This document shows positions 41,079-55,470 of a DNA stretch of 64,000 nt, in pieces. How positions within the stretch are numbered: position 1 is the first letter of the stretch; each line of letters opens with the position of its first letter. The position numbers and the translations under genes are program-made. The notes below the pieces were generated by a model. That model ran no database searches. It was not told where the DNA came from and saw only the letters and a list, made by a program, of their open reading frames with translations. Source of the DNA: Scylla paramamosain (lineage: Eukaryota; Arthropoda; Malacostraca; Decapoda; Portunidae); assembly GCF_035594125.1 (NCBI RefSeq), contig NC_087180.1:19706115-19770114 (forward strand). Direction: 5' to 3'.

Positions 41079-41762
41079 TTAATGTTCAGTGACCCGTTTG
41101 CAGGCACAGGGGTGTTGACGAGCTGGGTGTGCAGGAGACAGACAATTACAAAGGTTTACAGTTCAAATGGTACATGTATCTTCAAAATACAGATAATAAG
41201 TAGATAAATATTGAAATTAATATAGAGTACCATTCTTTATTTAACACTTAACCAAACTTAACCAACATACACACACACGCTAACTCAGACAGTTCCCTAA
41301 CTACCTTACCATCCCGCAGGAGGCCATGTCGGAGGTGCCGGTGGTGGGGTCGCCAGTTCCGGAGTACGAGGTGGAGGAGGAAAAGGAAGAGGAGGACGAG
41401 GAGGAGGCACGGATAAGGAAGAAGAAAAGATTATTACCTGTAGCCCTCCCTCCAGCTGATAAGGGGATATTAAGGAGCCCTTCCTACAGGTGTGTCTGTC
41501 TACCTGTGTGTCTCTTTCTATCTCTCCTTTTCATTTTTCCAGTTTCCCATTATTTTCTCCACCCTCTCACTGTCTTTTCTCAGCCTCTCACAACCTATCA
41601 CACCCTCTCCCAGCTATTCACAGCCACTCACAGCCTCTCTCTCACTCTATCTCATTCCCAGTGTATCCAGACCATTCCAGACTCACCCCAAACTGTCCCA
41701 AACTGTTGGGATGGACTTCCAGTCCATCCCAACTTCTCACAGCCTCTTCCAGCCTTTCACAG

Positions 41763-41979
<217 letters not shown>

Positions 41980-42295
41980 CCCAATGTATCCAGACCATCC
42001 CAGACTCACCCCAAACCATCTCCAAGACTCCCCTTCTCTCTTCCTCTCCTCTCCCTCTCTCTCCCTCCCCTCTCTCACTCTCCTAACTCTCCCCAGGAGA
42101 GTCCCCAGTGGTGAGCAGATGGTGATGCTGGAGATGATACTGGCATATTGAGTATTATAATTAGCCATAAACACTTGCTTGCTTACTTTCATGTCTACAC
42201 AGGTTCGTTCGATGCAAGGAGTTGGCACAGGAGGCGTCCGAGGCTGTGTAGAGCGGCCGTCTGAACCTGGTGCCACAGCTTACTATGTTCAACAG

Positions 42296-42358
<63 letters not shown>

Positions 42359-42838
42359 GTGTGGTCATTTCACTATCTATCTATCTGTTTAGTTTGTCTC
42401 CATCTGTCTGTCTTTCTGTCATTGGTCTGTCTGTCTGTCTGTGTATTGCAATGATTTTTCAGTTATGTATTTTATTTTTTATTCTTGTGTACTTGTGTCT
42501 GTCTGTATGTATGTATGTATCAGTCAGTGAGTCAGTCAGTCAGTCACTCAGTTAGTCAGTCATTCAGTCAGTCAGTTAGTCAGTCATTCAGTCAGTTAGT
42601 GAGTTAGTCAGTTAGTCAGTCTGTCAGTCACTCACACAGTGTTAATCCTCCTCTTCCTCCTCCTCCTCCTCCTCCTCCTCCTCCTCCTCCTCCTCCTCCT
42701 CCTCCTCCTCCTCCTCCTCCTCCTCGTCCACCTCCTCCTCCTCCTCCTCCTCCTCCTCCTCCTCCTCCTCCTCCTCCTCCTCCTCCTCCTCCTCCTCCTC
42801 CTGTTCCCCACCACCCCTGCCAAGAGGTGAGTGTATGT

Positions 42839-42878
<40 letters not shown>

Positions 42879-43014
42879 TAATAATAGTAATGCTATGTAC
42901 ATATATAAATACTGTTAATATTATTGATAAAAAATATTGATGATGATGATGATGATGATTCAGTGGTGATTATGAAAATGTGCATTACAATATAGGGTAG
43001 ATATTATTGTTATT

Positions 43015-43091
<77 letters not shown>

Positions 43092-43100
43092 TGTGTGAGG
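42296..43100. repeat. Microsatellite cluster, copy B, with expanded (TCC)n
   Basis: The TCC run is about 150 bp (42647-42800) against about 64 bp in copy A, with a TCGTCCACC interruption. GT runs lie at 42298-42355, 42841-42876 and 43019-43098. Confidence 0.93.
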
Positions 43101-43121
43101 AATAATTGAATAATTGAATAA

Positions 43122-43367
43122 TTGATGCTCTCTCCTTTGCTATTCATTATATACATGGACAGATGCCTGAAGGAAGTGTGTGTAAGGGAGGATAAAGAGA
43201 TCATGCTGGCCTATGCAGACGATGTCGCTGTCGTGACAGGAAGCCAACAAGATCTTCAAGAGGCCATGACAAGATGGAATGATGTTTTAAATAGGGAAGG
43301 AATGAGAATGAACAAACAAAAAACTTATTTACTAGTGGACAAGCAACAAGTGATGGTGTGGCTCTGA
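43122..43367 (+). pseudogene. LINE reverse transcriptase YADD fragment, copy B
   Basis: The translation is identical to 18534-18779. Downstream the candidate basic exon is conserved at 43533-43596. Confidence 0.82.
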
Positions 43368-43599
43368 GCCACTGTAGTAGGGATGTTATGGTTTAAGTGT
43401 AGGAAGTTGCAAATGCTCACCTAACAATTGCACCTTAGTAGAAAAACACAAACAGGAAGTTTATGCAAGTTTTTATCCTTATATAAAATGTTGTATTGCA
43501 TCAAACCTCCATACATTACTGTCTCTATCCAGTATGAGACCGGTGTTCAGGAAGCACAAGCATGTGCTGAATAACAAGAAGCCGGCATTGGTGAAGGTG

Positions 43600-44720
43600 A
43601 CAACATTTCATCTATTTATACATACTTTTTATTATTAAAGCTTATCTTATAATTATTTCTGAAGAGATTGACTAATTTTTGTAGTATTTATGACTTAGAA
43701 CTACGAGTATGATAAAGCTATGAATTGATATAATTCCTGATTTGTTTTATCTTTTCATTATCCTTCCTTTGTTAATTGAGCATTTTATATTACTTAGCTT
43801 AAAAATGCAAGAACGGTTCAGAAGTATCCAACCTTGGGCTAAGGGCCAAAATTATGGTATCATTCAAAATGTCCTTCAAAGAAAGCCCTCTGTAATCCAA
43901 CACACTTAGCCCATTAATCCTTCCATTTCTCATCAATTTGTTCAACATTCATATTTTTCCCTTATAGGGTTGAACAATTTTCATGGGTTCAGAGCAAAAG
44001 GCTTCCTCATTCCTCCCCAAGGTATTCTCGGATGGTAAGCAGGTTTGACTCTGGAGCAAACCTGACCAAGGGCTACTGCCCAAGGCTACAGAGGTTCCTC
44101 TCCCTGAGGCTGAATGCACCATGTGAGATGGTTCTGTTATGTGGATGAATGTCATGGTGGATAGCAGTGCCACCACATTCCTACAATCATCCATCACTCC
44201 ACTGCTCAAACGCTTCTGCAACCAATGATAGGTATGCTGCCACATTCTGCATGGTCTCCTTGGCTCTCAGATAAGGATACTGTCAACAGGTTTGGGATTG
44301 CCAAAAAATCATAAGGAGCTATGTCTGAAAAGTCCAGAGAGAGAGAGAGAGAGAAAGAATGAGCAAGAGAAAGAGTAGGATGAAGCAAAGGAAGAGTCAA
44401 GAGGGAGGAAGAGAGAGTAGGACAAGAAAAAACAGAACAAATAAATCCCCTACACGTCTTGTCTCCATTCACACAAGCCATGAAAAGCTTGTCCATCCCT
44501 GAGTGCTCAGAAGCAGTGTTCCACTGATGATGTGGAAACTTGAGACACCCAATCATTTAATGGGCTTTAGTAGGTTTTGTCACCAGTCTTCTGTGTGTCA
44601 CTGACTACATTTTGAAATTTTTATCTGTTCTATTTAATTTTGTGTGTATGTACACAATGTTTATGGTCAATAAACTATTTATAAAACTATTTATCTGTGT
44701 GAGTAAGATAAAAGCAGTTA

Positions 44721-44766
<46 letters not shown>

Positions 44767-44789
44767 ACATTTTCCTCCTTGTATTTAAA

Positions 44790-44825
<36 letters not shown>

Positions 44826-46524
44826 CATGAATTGTTCTTGTTTATAAATAAAATACTGTAACTGATTATTATTTTTTTTATCATTCATTTAGACTCTCTC
44901 TCTCTCTCTCTCTCTCTCTCGAATAAAATGACTGGTGAAGAACTCTAATAATTAAAGTGCTAAAAAATCCATTAAACTACGAGAAATAAGACAAATAATT
45001 AATGACACACCTAATAACACAAACAAGGAGTAATAAACAAAACTTAAGCCAGAAAACACGAAAAGATAAAACTATCATATAAAGAAATACGAAGTAAAAA
45101 AAAAAATCATGAATATCAAATAAATAACTCACATATAATCAATAAACACGTAAGGAACAGTAAATAAACAATTAAGCCATTCATTGCAAGGGCCACAGTC
45201 AGAAAGTGAAAAAAAAAAAATGCTTAGTTAAATACCGAGGCTAAATAAAACAAGGAATTAGACAAATGACAAATAATTAATAAATACATAAGGAATAATG
45301 AATAAACAAAAATTAAGCCAGGAAGACTATTATAATTATTGCAAGGAGACGATATGTATGTATGTATTGTATGTAATTCGAGGTTAAAATGGCTCAAATC
45401 TGACCCAACAGCAGGCCATAAGTGAAGGTGTTCCTCAAGGCAGGGAGGGGGGGGGGAGCAATGAATAGGGGAGGGGCTATAAACTATTGGGGGGGTATTA
45501 ATTAATGACGCATCCAGTTTAGCGTGTGTGTATATTTCGCGTTGTGATAATTTAAAGGTTTTCTCGCGTTTTTATCTTTATTTATTGATTGATTTTATTT
45601 ATTTATTTTATTTTTTTGGCAGGTGTTATATTTGTTGAGTGTTTTAAGTAACTGTGGCTCATTGCATCAAAACTCCATTCATTACCTTCGTGGGAAGGTT
45701 CAATTTGGCAAGGTTTTATTTCGCATTTTGGGTTTTGTAGTAAATTATGCATTTTCTCATATTTTTCTTTGCTGGTATTGTCCCTTCCACGCCATATATG
45801 ACTGGAAAGTTGGGGGCGCCTTCCCCCCCCCCCCCACCCTCCACTGCTACGTTTTTTTTTCTTAATCAGTCAGTCAACCAATCAATCAATCCCTTCATGA
45901 ATCATACCCATTTCCAGGTGTCACCCCCACCCATAGATCTCTCATTCTGTCATGTATGAACAAGTGCTAAGGGCAAGCTGAACAAGTACAAAGGGCAAGC
46001 CAGCTGTCTCTTTTAATATTCTTGCCTGAAATAACATTACAAATGAGGGTCTATTAATCATCCATTAAATAATCCATTTTTATTGCTTTCTCATTCTTCT
46101 TCCTCTGTGTATTGTTAAATTGGTTATATCATTATCCCTTCCTGTGTTTTAGTGTGCCATTACCTGTCCTCTCTTCCAGCTGATATTTAGTTTGTACTAA
46201 AATAGACTGGCATAACTTTACAATTTATACACAAATAACAACATAAACCAATAATGCATTGATATTATGCATGATAGGAGTGGACATTTCCACTCTACAT
46301 CATTAATGAATGCATGATGAGACGCACACTATTACAAAGCTAATGAGTTCAATAAAAAACACTCAATAACAATTTCAATAACTTTATTAAAAATAGCAAT
46401 CTTTATAAATCATGAAACTAGAAAACTTTAAGAACCTGGGGCTATAACATCAAATGCACAATAATGCAAACACTTTTTACACACACACTCTTTAATGATA
46501 TTTCCTAATATACAGTATAATTCC

Positions 46525-46570
<46 letters not shown>
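43600..46570. other. AT-rich interval, copy B, no supported gene
   Basis: Equivalent of 19010-22080, including the possible mariner relic (minus strand, about 43980-44360), shorter TTA and CT runs, and a longer G run near 45450. A 35-bp insertion lies near 46420. The GA run at 46530-46570 ends this interval. Confidence 0.6.
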
Positions 46571-47795
<1,225 letters not shown>

Positions 47796-47857
47796 TGTGA
47801 CATGACATCTTTAAGTACAAATGAGTATATAGTAACCATACACTGATACTTGTCCCC

Positions 47858-50296
47858 TTATACAGTGATAAGTTTACCCAAACACAATGGACACGGATGG
47901 AACTTTTGGAGGCTAAAGTGCTCCAGGTGACTGGTGGACTCCATTTCATTGCGGAGGTCCAGGATTCTCTGCACAGTTGGGCTTTTGGTGTCAGTGGAAG
48001 TGGTGGCAGTGTGGCAGCAGTAACAGTTTTGGTCTTTCTATGGGCAAGTTCTGTAGGATTCATATTCTGCCTCCTCATGAGGGACATCAGTGTGAAGGGT
48101 CAACAGAGCATCAATTCCCTCCTCAGGCAAAGAATGATGGATGCAATTTTCTGTTTCTTGTTGTTGCTCCACCTTTTCAGAGTGCTTGAGGCGCTCGTCA
48201 GCCAGCTTTCCACTGCTGGTGGGTGTCTCAGACTCACTGGTTCCTGTTCCACATCAAGAGTGTTAGCAGATGCCACTTGTATTTCATCTACTTAGTACAT
48301 TACATCATTACATAAATAACTGGTGTTATCTGATATTAAAGTGCTAATGAGCAACATGCCACAGAAATCTGTTTATTTCAAGAAAATTATGAAGATAATA
48401 ATAATGTTTCGTTGCACTTCATAAGATGGCTCAATTTTTACTACTCACCAACACTGCTAAAGATAGCAAACTGGACTCTTAAGGACGCTGCTTATCTTCT
48501 CGAGCTGCTGAAGGTCATGATCTGCTTCCTTTTCCTGCACCAGCTTTGATATCAAATCCTGCAGGAAACAACTGTGTTAATTCACATTTTGAATAAATCT
48601 AATAGATGAAAATTTCACTTACAACACCTTATGTGTCTCTGGTGACTCATGGAGGACAGATACATCACCTGAGAGTAAATGGTCAGTGAAGAAGTTGACC
48701 CTTGATCCTGGCTAATCACATTAAGTACATTAAACACTCCTGTTAACTAATAAATGAGGGATAGATTTCTCTGGAAGGTTACATTACACTACTTCCCTGG
48801 CATTTGAAAACATTTTGCTCTACATGAACTCATATGGAAGCTTTACTGCAACATTAAATCTCAGCTAGATGCCAGATGGTGTAGCCTCCATCACAGAGCA
48901 AGGTAATGATATGAAGGCTTAGTACTTTGGTCAACACCTGAATAAGAACCGTTTGAGATGCAGCAGAGATCACTAACCTGCCAGCAATTGAATAAGAAGT
49001 GTGTGAGATGCAGCAGAGATCACTAACCTGCCAGCAATTGAATAAGAAGTGTGTGAGATGCAGCAGAAATCACTAATCTGCCATGACATGAATAAGAAGT
49101 GTGTGAGATGCAAAAGAGAGCACTAACCTGCAGAGTGGTTTTGCTTCATTTCCTCTCATTCATGATGGAGGCTGGCAAGGTCTAACTCGCGTTCTCGAGC
49201 TTGTTGCTTCATCACTCCTCGCTGCAACTGGTAGATGGTGATGTAGTCACCTGAAGAAGGATAAAATTCTTCATTAAAAGACCAAGGAAATGGCATACAG
49301 TAAACAGTAAACACTTCCTCCACTTCACTTTTACAGATGATTCAAATGAGCAAAAAACATGCATACACCGATGGACTCTGTCTCCTCATGCACTACAGCA
49401 TGCTTAAGCTGCTACTTCCTGTCACTTAGCTCAGCCACCTCCTTCATGCTGCAAGTTAACCTGCTCTCCAGGACCCTGTGAGGCTCCTGCAGTTGTTGCA
49501 GCTTCTGTTAAAGCTCAGTTCCTCCCAATCCTGTTGTTTCTCCTGATAAAACAATAAGTTTGTTTCTCTCAACTTTTCTTAATACAGCCTCAATAAACAA
49601 ATCCAATAACAATGCTTTTATTTTGTTATTAATTCAAAAAATTGAGCAACAGTGAGGAAAAATTATTTGCTTTATTATTAGAGAATATAAACTTTCTTAC
49701 CTTTTGGTTCAGTTATGACATCTTCAGACAACTTTTCATGAGCAAGAGATTCTCCCAGCAGTTTGTTATACTTATCCCTCTCACAGTCTAGCTGAACCTG
49801 AAGACTGCTGCACTCACTCTCCAACCTGCTAACCTCAGATGTCAGTGTAGCCACTTGACCCAGCAATTTCCCCTTGGTATCTGTACCTGGAGGTGAAAAA
49901 TTGATGCAACAGAGGGCCAGACAAGAATGACCAATGGAAGTAATTAGACGTAATGTAAGAAGTGGGTATAAGACTAAGGGAAATAGAAGGGCAATGGAGA
50001 GAGGGTTAGATGCACCAGAAATGTCTGTGGAGCCAGGAAAAATTTTAACTTGTAACAGAGATAACTAAGAGCAACTGTGAATGAATAAATGTGATGTAGC
50101 CTCGACCCATGACTGGGAAAATGCAAAAGCAGCACCTCAGACACCAGGACCATGATGACTGGCAGCTCCCAAAATTAGCTGCTGGCTTTTGTACTCCTAG
50201 TCACCACAGGAGGCTCATCCACAGCTAATCCTATCAGCTGATCATCTTGGGTGAAGTAATTGTTTATCAGTCTGGCTGTTGAGTCCTGATGCAGAG

Positions 50297-50384
<88 letters not shown>

Positions 50385-50585
50385 ACTTTGGAAAGCCTCC
50401 CTCCAAGGAGAATGTCAGTTTGATATACAAATATATATTCATGTGGATGGTAGCTCACATTTAGCTTCTGAGTTCTCACATGAAGACATGCCATCCTTGT
50501 CTTTTTCCTCTGAGGGAGTGACTTTATACTCTGTGATAAGTGCATGCAGCTCACTATTCTGTCTTGTGACGTTTTTGATTTCTAT
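47858..50585 (-). pseudogene. GOLGA2: Golgin A2 (GM130)-like degenerate exons, copy B
   Basis: Exon equivalents are 50585-50459, 49886-49701, 49542-49369, 49250-49128, 48558-48449 and 48290-47858. The first two are open here (EIKNVTRQNSELHALITEYK; VATLTSEVSRLESECSSLQV) while copy A has frameshifts. The three in-frame stops in the next two exons are shared. Copy B has a private +1 in the fifth exon (AGCAAACTGG for AGCAACTGG), and the donor after the third exon is changed from GTGAGT to GTGTAT. Relaxed decay from an already dead ancestor is the best reading. Confidence 0.78.
50298..50383. repeat. (GT)n microsatellite, copy B
   Basis: A pure GT run without the interruptions of copy A. Confidence 0.96.
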
Positions 50586-50832
50586 CTGTGAAAGACACAA
50601 GAAGGCAGTAAGTTAACTTGTTTAACATGCCACATCATTTTATATATATTATGCCAAGTTTAAACAGGAAAGCCTCACCAGAAGCATCAACTAAAGACCA
50701 AAGTGATTAACAAATCTTTCACTTTACCACCCTTAATGACAAAAGCTGCTGATGTAGCATCCCATCCATATCCTGCATTTTTACACCTTCATGATTCCAT
50801 TAGATTACATTAGATTACATTAGAACAGTATG

Positions 50833-51085
50833 TGACCAATGACGTCTCCATTCTACATTGCCATGACAAGAATACAGGGCTTTACTGAACATAAACCAAG
50901 GACGCCTCCATTCTACATTGCCATGACAAGAATACGGGGCTTTACTGAACATAAACCAAGGACGCCTCCATTCTACATTGCCATGACAAGAATACAGGGC
51001 TTTACTGAACATAAACCAATGACGCCTCCATTCTACATTGCCATGACAAGAATACAGGGCTTTACTGAACATAAACCAAGGATTC
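50833..51085. repeat. 60-bp tandem repeat, copy B
   Basis: Four units, the same order of variants as in copy A except for the first. Confidence 0.92.
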
Positions 51086-51776
51086 CCTCCTCCTCTCTCT
51101 AAGGGTTAGGGTTCTCTCAACAGTTACAGCGTGGTGTGAGAGATGCAGTGCTGTCAAGGCTTTACTATTTACAGGAAGCAACACACCAATAAATAAATGT
51201 TACTTTGGAAATGAAACTGAATAATCAAAGGCTTTATATCTCATGAACTTCCCTTCTTTAATAAACTGTCTTCAAGCTGACAGACTCCAGTAGTATTGCA
51301 TCTTAGGAATATTCTACAGCTGATTTCATAATAACTGCTCTCTAAAACTGACTACATGCCTCCTTCCCTGCCTCCTACAGACTCTACTCAACAATTGTTG
51401 CTATTCTGTTCATGCTGGTGTGACAGTTAACCAGTATATTAATTCCTTAGTTATGTACACTCTAGAATGGTGGTTCATTTTATCTACCAGTGATTTGAAT
51501 TCCCAGCTTCTAAGTATTACATTATTATTTGTTGATTGGTACCATTTGTATGCAATCAGAGAAAGATTTCAATATAAAAACATATCCATGTTACTGTTAC
51601 CTTTCAGAATGTAAACCAAAATGAAAGCTATGTAAATTCTTACTTTAGATTATGTTGTCATTTCATTGAATGATGTAATTTCTTGGTTCTTGTGCTTCTT
51701 CAAATGCAGTCCCTTGTCTGGTTTCTCTGTCAATTCTAATTTCTTATTGCTCTGTGGAAAAACAAAGTGCAAATGT

Positions 51777-52719
51777 CCTATCCACTCCTATGCTGATGAT
51801 ACCACCCTGCACTTTTCCACGTCTTTTCATAGACGTCCAACCCTTCAGGAGGTAAACATATCACGCAGGGAAGCCACAGAACGCCTGACTTCTGATCTTT
51901 CTAAAATTTCTGATTGGGGCAGAGCAAACTTGGTATTGTTCAATGCCTCAAAAACTCAATTCCTCCATCTATCAACTCGACACAATCTTCCAGACAACTA
52001 TCCCCTCTTCTTCAATGACACTCAACTGTCCCCCTCTTCTACACTGAACATCCTCGGTCTGTCCTTTACTTATAATCTGAACTGGAAACTTCACATCTCA
52101 TCTCTAGCTAAAACAGCTTCTATGAAGTTAGGTGTTCTGAGACGTCTCCGCCAGTTTTTCTCACCCCCCCAGCTGCTAACTCTGTACAAGGGCCTTATCC
52201 GTCCATGTATGGAGTATGCTTCACATGTCTGGGGGGGTTCCACTCATACTGCTGTTCTAGACAGGGTGGAATCAAAAGCTTTTCGTCTCATCAACTCCTC
52301 TCCTCTAACTGACTGTCTTCAGCCCCTCTCTCACCGCCGCAATGTTGCATATCTAGCTGTCTTCTACCGCTATTTTCATGCCAACTGCTCTTCTGATCTT
52401 GCTAACTGCATGCCTCCCCTCCTCCCGCGGCCTCGCTGCACAAGACTTTCTTCTTTCTCTCACTCCTATTCTGTCCACCTCTCTAACGCAAGAGTTAACC
52501 AGTATTCTCAATCATTCATCCCTTTCTCTGGTAAACTCTGGAACTCCTTGCCTGCTTCTGTATTTCCACCTTCCTATGACTTGAATTCCTTCAAGAGGGA
52601 GGTTTCAAGACACTTATCCACCAATTTTTGACCACTGCTTTGACCCTTTTAAGGGACTGGCATTTCAGTGGGCATTTTTTTTTATTAGATTTTTGTTGCC
52701 CTTGGCCAGTATCCTTCCT

Positions 52720-52751
<32 letters not shown>
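51777..52751 (+). mobile_element. 5'-truncated LINE insertion with poly(A), reverse transcriptase C-terminal half
   Basis: Copies A and B read straight through this point (AAATGTTTAGGATG); copy C has 975 bp inserted between AAATGT and AGGATG. The insert encodes an open frame from PIHSYADDTTLHFSTSF, with the catalytic YADD box, through LSDL-type helices, [44 protein letters not shown] and GKLWNSLPASVFPP, to a stop after HLSTNF at 52631. It ends in about 28 A residues. It has no 5' half, and two target bases are missing in place of a target duplication. The open frame and clean poly(A) indicate a recent insertion, after copy C arose. The frame is CR1/Jockey-type as I recognise it. Confidence 0.9.
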
Positions 52752-52755
<4 letters not shown>

Positions 52756-52920
52756 GAACTGATTCAATAATATTGCTTTCACAATTTCAATATTGTTCAC
52801 AATTTCTGCAGGAAGTTTACTCCATATATTTACTATACGATTAAAGAAAAAATGTTTGGCCTTGTGGGATTTAAAACGTTTGGGTATAATCTTGAATCTA
52901 TTATTTCTTGTTAGGTAGAA
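52752..52920 (-). pseudogene. LINE reverse transcriptase C-terminal fragment, copy C
   Basis: Equivalent of 298-468. The younger LINE inserted next to this older relic in the opposite orientation. Confidence 0.68.
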
Positions 52921-53173
<253 letters not shown>

Positions 53174-53230
53174 TTGGTAAGGAAAATTATTACAATGGTC
53201 CAAGGTGAAGAACAGGGACTGGAATGAGAA

Positions 53231-53570
53231 GTGGAAGAAGCATATAGAATTTGAAAATATAGTGAAGGAGGTAAAAGACCATTAAAAGTGAGAATGAGAT
53301 CCCAAGTTACAGTAAAGGAGATCCTAGTGAGAACTGGGAAGCTGGCTGAAAATTCAGAATACAAGAATATTTGGGTAAAAAAGAGATATGAACTTGGAAG
53401 AAAGGGAAAAAGAGAAGGATCTGAGGAATGAAGCCAAGCAAAAAAAACGAGAGAAGTACAGAGACCGAGAAGCAGAAATTTTATTGGAGGGTACTAGATA
53501 TGAAACTAAGGAAATGGTATATTCAGGAAAGGGAACAAGAAATGAAAGAACCACAACAGCAGACAGACAA
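53231..53570 (+). pseudogene. LINE ORF1-like fragment, copy C
   Basis: Equivalent of 824-1160 with the same A-run frame break as copy A. Confidence 0.48.
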
Positions 53571-53684
53571 ATTGCATGTGGTGGGAGAAGTAGTATATTA
53601 AGAGTAATATATACAAAACGAACTTCATGTAAACAAATAAAATTTTCAGAAAACTTGTCACACAAAACCTTATTAACAACTCAC

Positions 53685-53852
53685 CTTCTCCTTCTGCGGC
53701 ATTTCCTTCCTTCTTATCTTTCTCCTTTCCTTCTCCATCTTCCTCCTCCTCCTCCTCCTCCTCTCCTTCCTCTTTCTTTCCACCTTCCTCCTCCTCTTGT
53801 GACTCTTAACTCTCTTCCTCCTCGTCCTCCTCTTCCCCTGTGCTTCCCTCCT
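53685..53852 (-). pseudogene. Acidic exon of the NASP-like gene, copy C
   Basis: Equivalent of 1278-1445 with the same in-frame TAA. The TPR exons that should lie further right are deleted in this copy. Confidence 0.4.
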
Positions 53853-54648
53853 CTGAAAGAAAAGACTTGTTTAAAAAGCAAGCAAATATAGTAGTAATAG
53901 TAAAAAAAAGTCAATGAAATGAAAGTTTATACACATATGAAATTAGTGAAAATTTGACACCAAACATTCTCTATCTGTAACATTACATCAGAATGACGAG
54001 AACACAAGATATGAAAAGTGAAAGGGAATGATGTATATAACAAAGAAAAACATTGTATAATGACATATGACAGGAAAATAATCTTGTATACTTGTCCCTT
54101 AAATACTTGCTTCCTTGTATATTAACTCCCAAAATGCTCATTCCTTGTACTCTCATTTTCAAAACACCTCTTCCTTATATATTGTCACTCAAACACTCCT
54201 TTCTTGTACACTTATTCCCAAATCATTCCTGTCTTCCTGTATTCTCATTCTCCAAACACTCCTGCCTCTGCACACCCAGTTCCTCAAAACATTTCTTCAT
54301 TGTTTACTCATTCCCCAAACACACCAACTTTCTTGTATACTTAGCTCTCAAAAGATGCATTTTTAAACATCCATAACTCCTTTTATTTTCATTCCCCAAA
54401 CACTCCTGGCTGTGCACACTCCAGCACGTTAACACCACACACACATTCACACTCTTAATATCATCTGTCAGCCCCTAGTGGAAAGGGACAATCTTGTGGC
54501 CCACCATACTACACCTCAGGAGGTCAGACACAGCATTCAGTTAACAAAAAATCACATTAACACCCACTCCCCACAGAACATAGTAACACAAAATCAGATT
54601 AACACTCACCCCAACGTCACATTCACAAGACAAGTTCTCATCCCACAG

Positions 54649-54878
54649 CCGTAAACTGTTTGCGGCCACCTACGAGGACCTTGCCAAGAAGATGCTTGCC
54701 TACACAACCCCAACGGACACAGCTCTGTACCGGCGCATCCCGGCTAACACGACAGGCCTCGCCAGCATCCTCTTCTTCATCGAGCGACTCCAGAGGTGCT
54801 ACATACCCGCGGGGGAGAAGCCTGTTAGCATGGGAGTTGCTGCTGGCTGGTACATGTTGTCAGCTCTCCTACAACAAG
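54649..54878 (+). pseudogene. Receptor pore exon, orphaned in copy C
   Basis: Equivalent of 4349-4578 and open in the same frame, ending GWYMLSALLQQ. His to Tyr in AATHED and Met-Phe to Met-Leu are visible changes. Both neighbours are missing: exon a was removed by the 2.1-kb deletion and exon c by the end of the unit at 54926. It cannot make a channel alone. Confidence 0.82.
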
Positions 54879-54926
54879 GTGAGGACCTGTTGAGGTGTAA
54901 GACTGGTCAGTTCAAGTGTTGGAGCT

Positions 54927-55289
54927 AGCCATTCAACCAACTAGCCAATCAATCAGTCACTCAGCTAGTCAGTCAGTCAGTCAGTCAGTCATTCCATTTT
55001 GGCCATAAGTCACTGTTTACTTAATCAATCCCTCCTAAGACACTGCACTTTTTTCAGATTATAGAGCTGATAGGTCTCGGTAGGGGGTTGACAGGCCTTG
55101 GTGGGGCTTGAGAGCGCCTTGGTGGGGGCTGACAGGGTTTGGTAGGGCTTGGCAGGGGTGACAGCAAAGGCTTCTGTTTAAAATCTCACATCTCAAGCCA
55201 CCTCATTACTTGAGAGGTAACAAAGGGCTTGGCAGAGCTTGACAGGGATTGGTAGAGGTGACAGGGGCAGGCAGGACTGACAGGGGATG
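54927..55289 (+). repeat. Segment duplicated from 60-62 kb and 63.26-63.55 kb
   Basis: Positions 54927-54992 copy the TAGCCATTCAACCAACTAGC and CAGT words of the 60-62 kb array. From 54993 the sequence matches 63257-63550, beginning TTCCATTTTGGCCATAAGTC and ending GACAGGGGATGAC. The two copies differ by small changes and a short rearranged G-rich stretch. Confidence 0.88.
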
Positions 55290-55470
55290 ACCTAACCTAA
55301 CCTAACCTAACCTGACCTGACCTAACCTAATGTAAGCTAACTTAACCTAACCTAACGTAACCTAACTTAACCTAACGTAAATTATTCTAGACTAACCTGA
55401 CCTGACGTAACCTAACCTGACCTAACTTTGATGAACTGAAGCCAACCTAACTCAGCCGAACTAACCTAAC
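55290..55470. repeat. Degenerate CCTAA (telomere-like) tract
   Basis: CCTAA and CCTGA pentamers with GTAA variants. The arthropod telomere unit on this strand is CCTAA. The tract starts exactly where the duplicated segment ends (GGGGATGAC). Confidence 0.85.

Noticed and set aside
55290..55470. True chromosome end
   Set aside because: The CCTAA tract is short and degenerate, and ordinary sequence continues for 8.5 kb beyond it; it is an interstitial tract.
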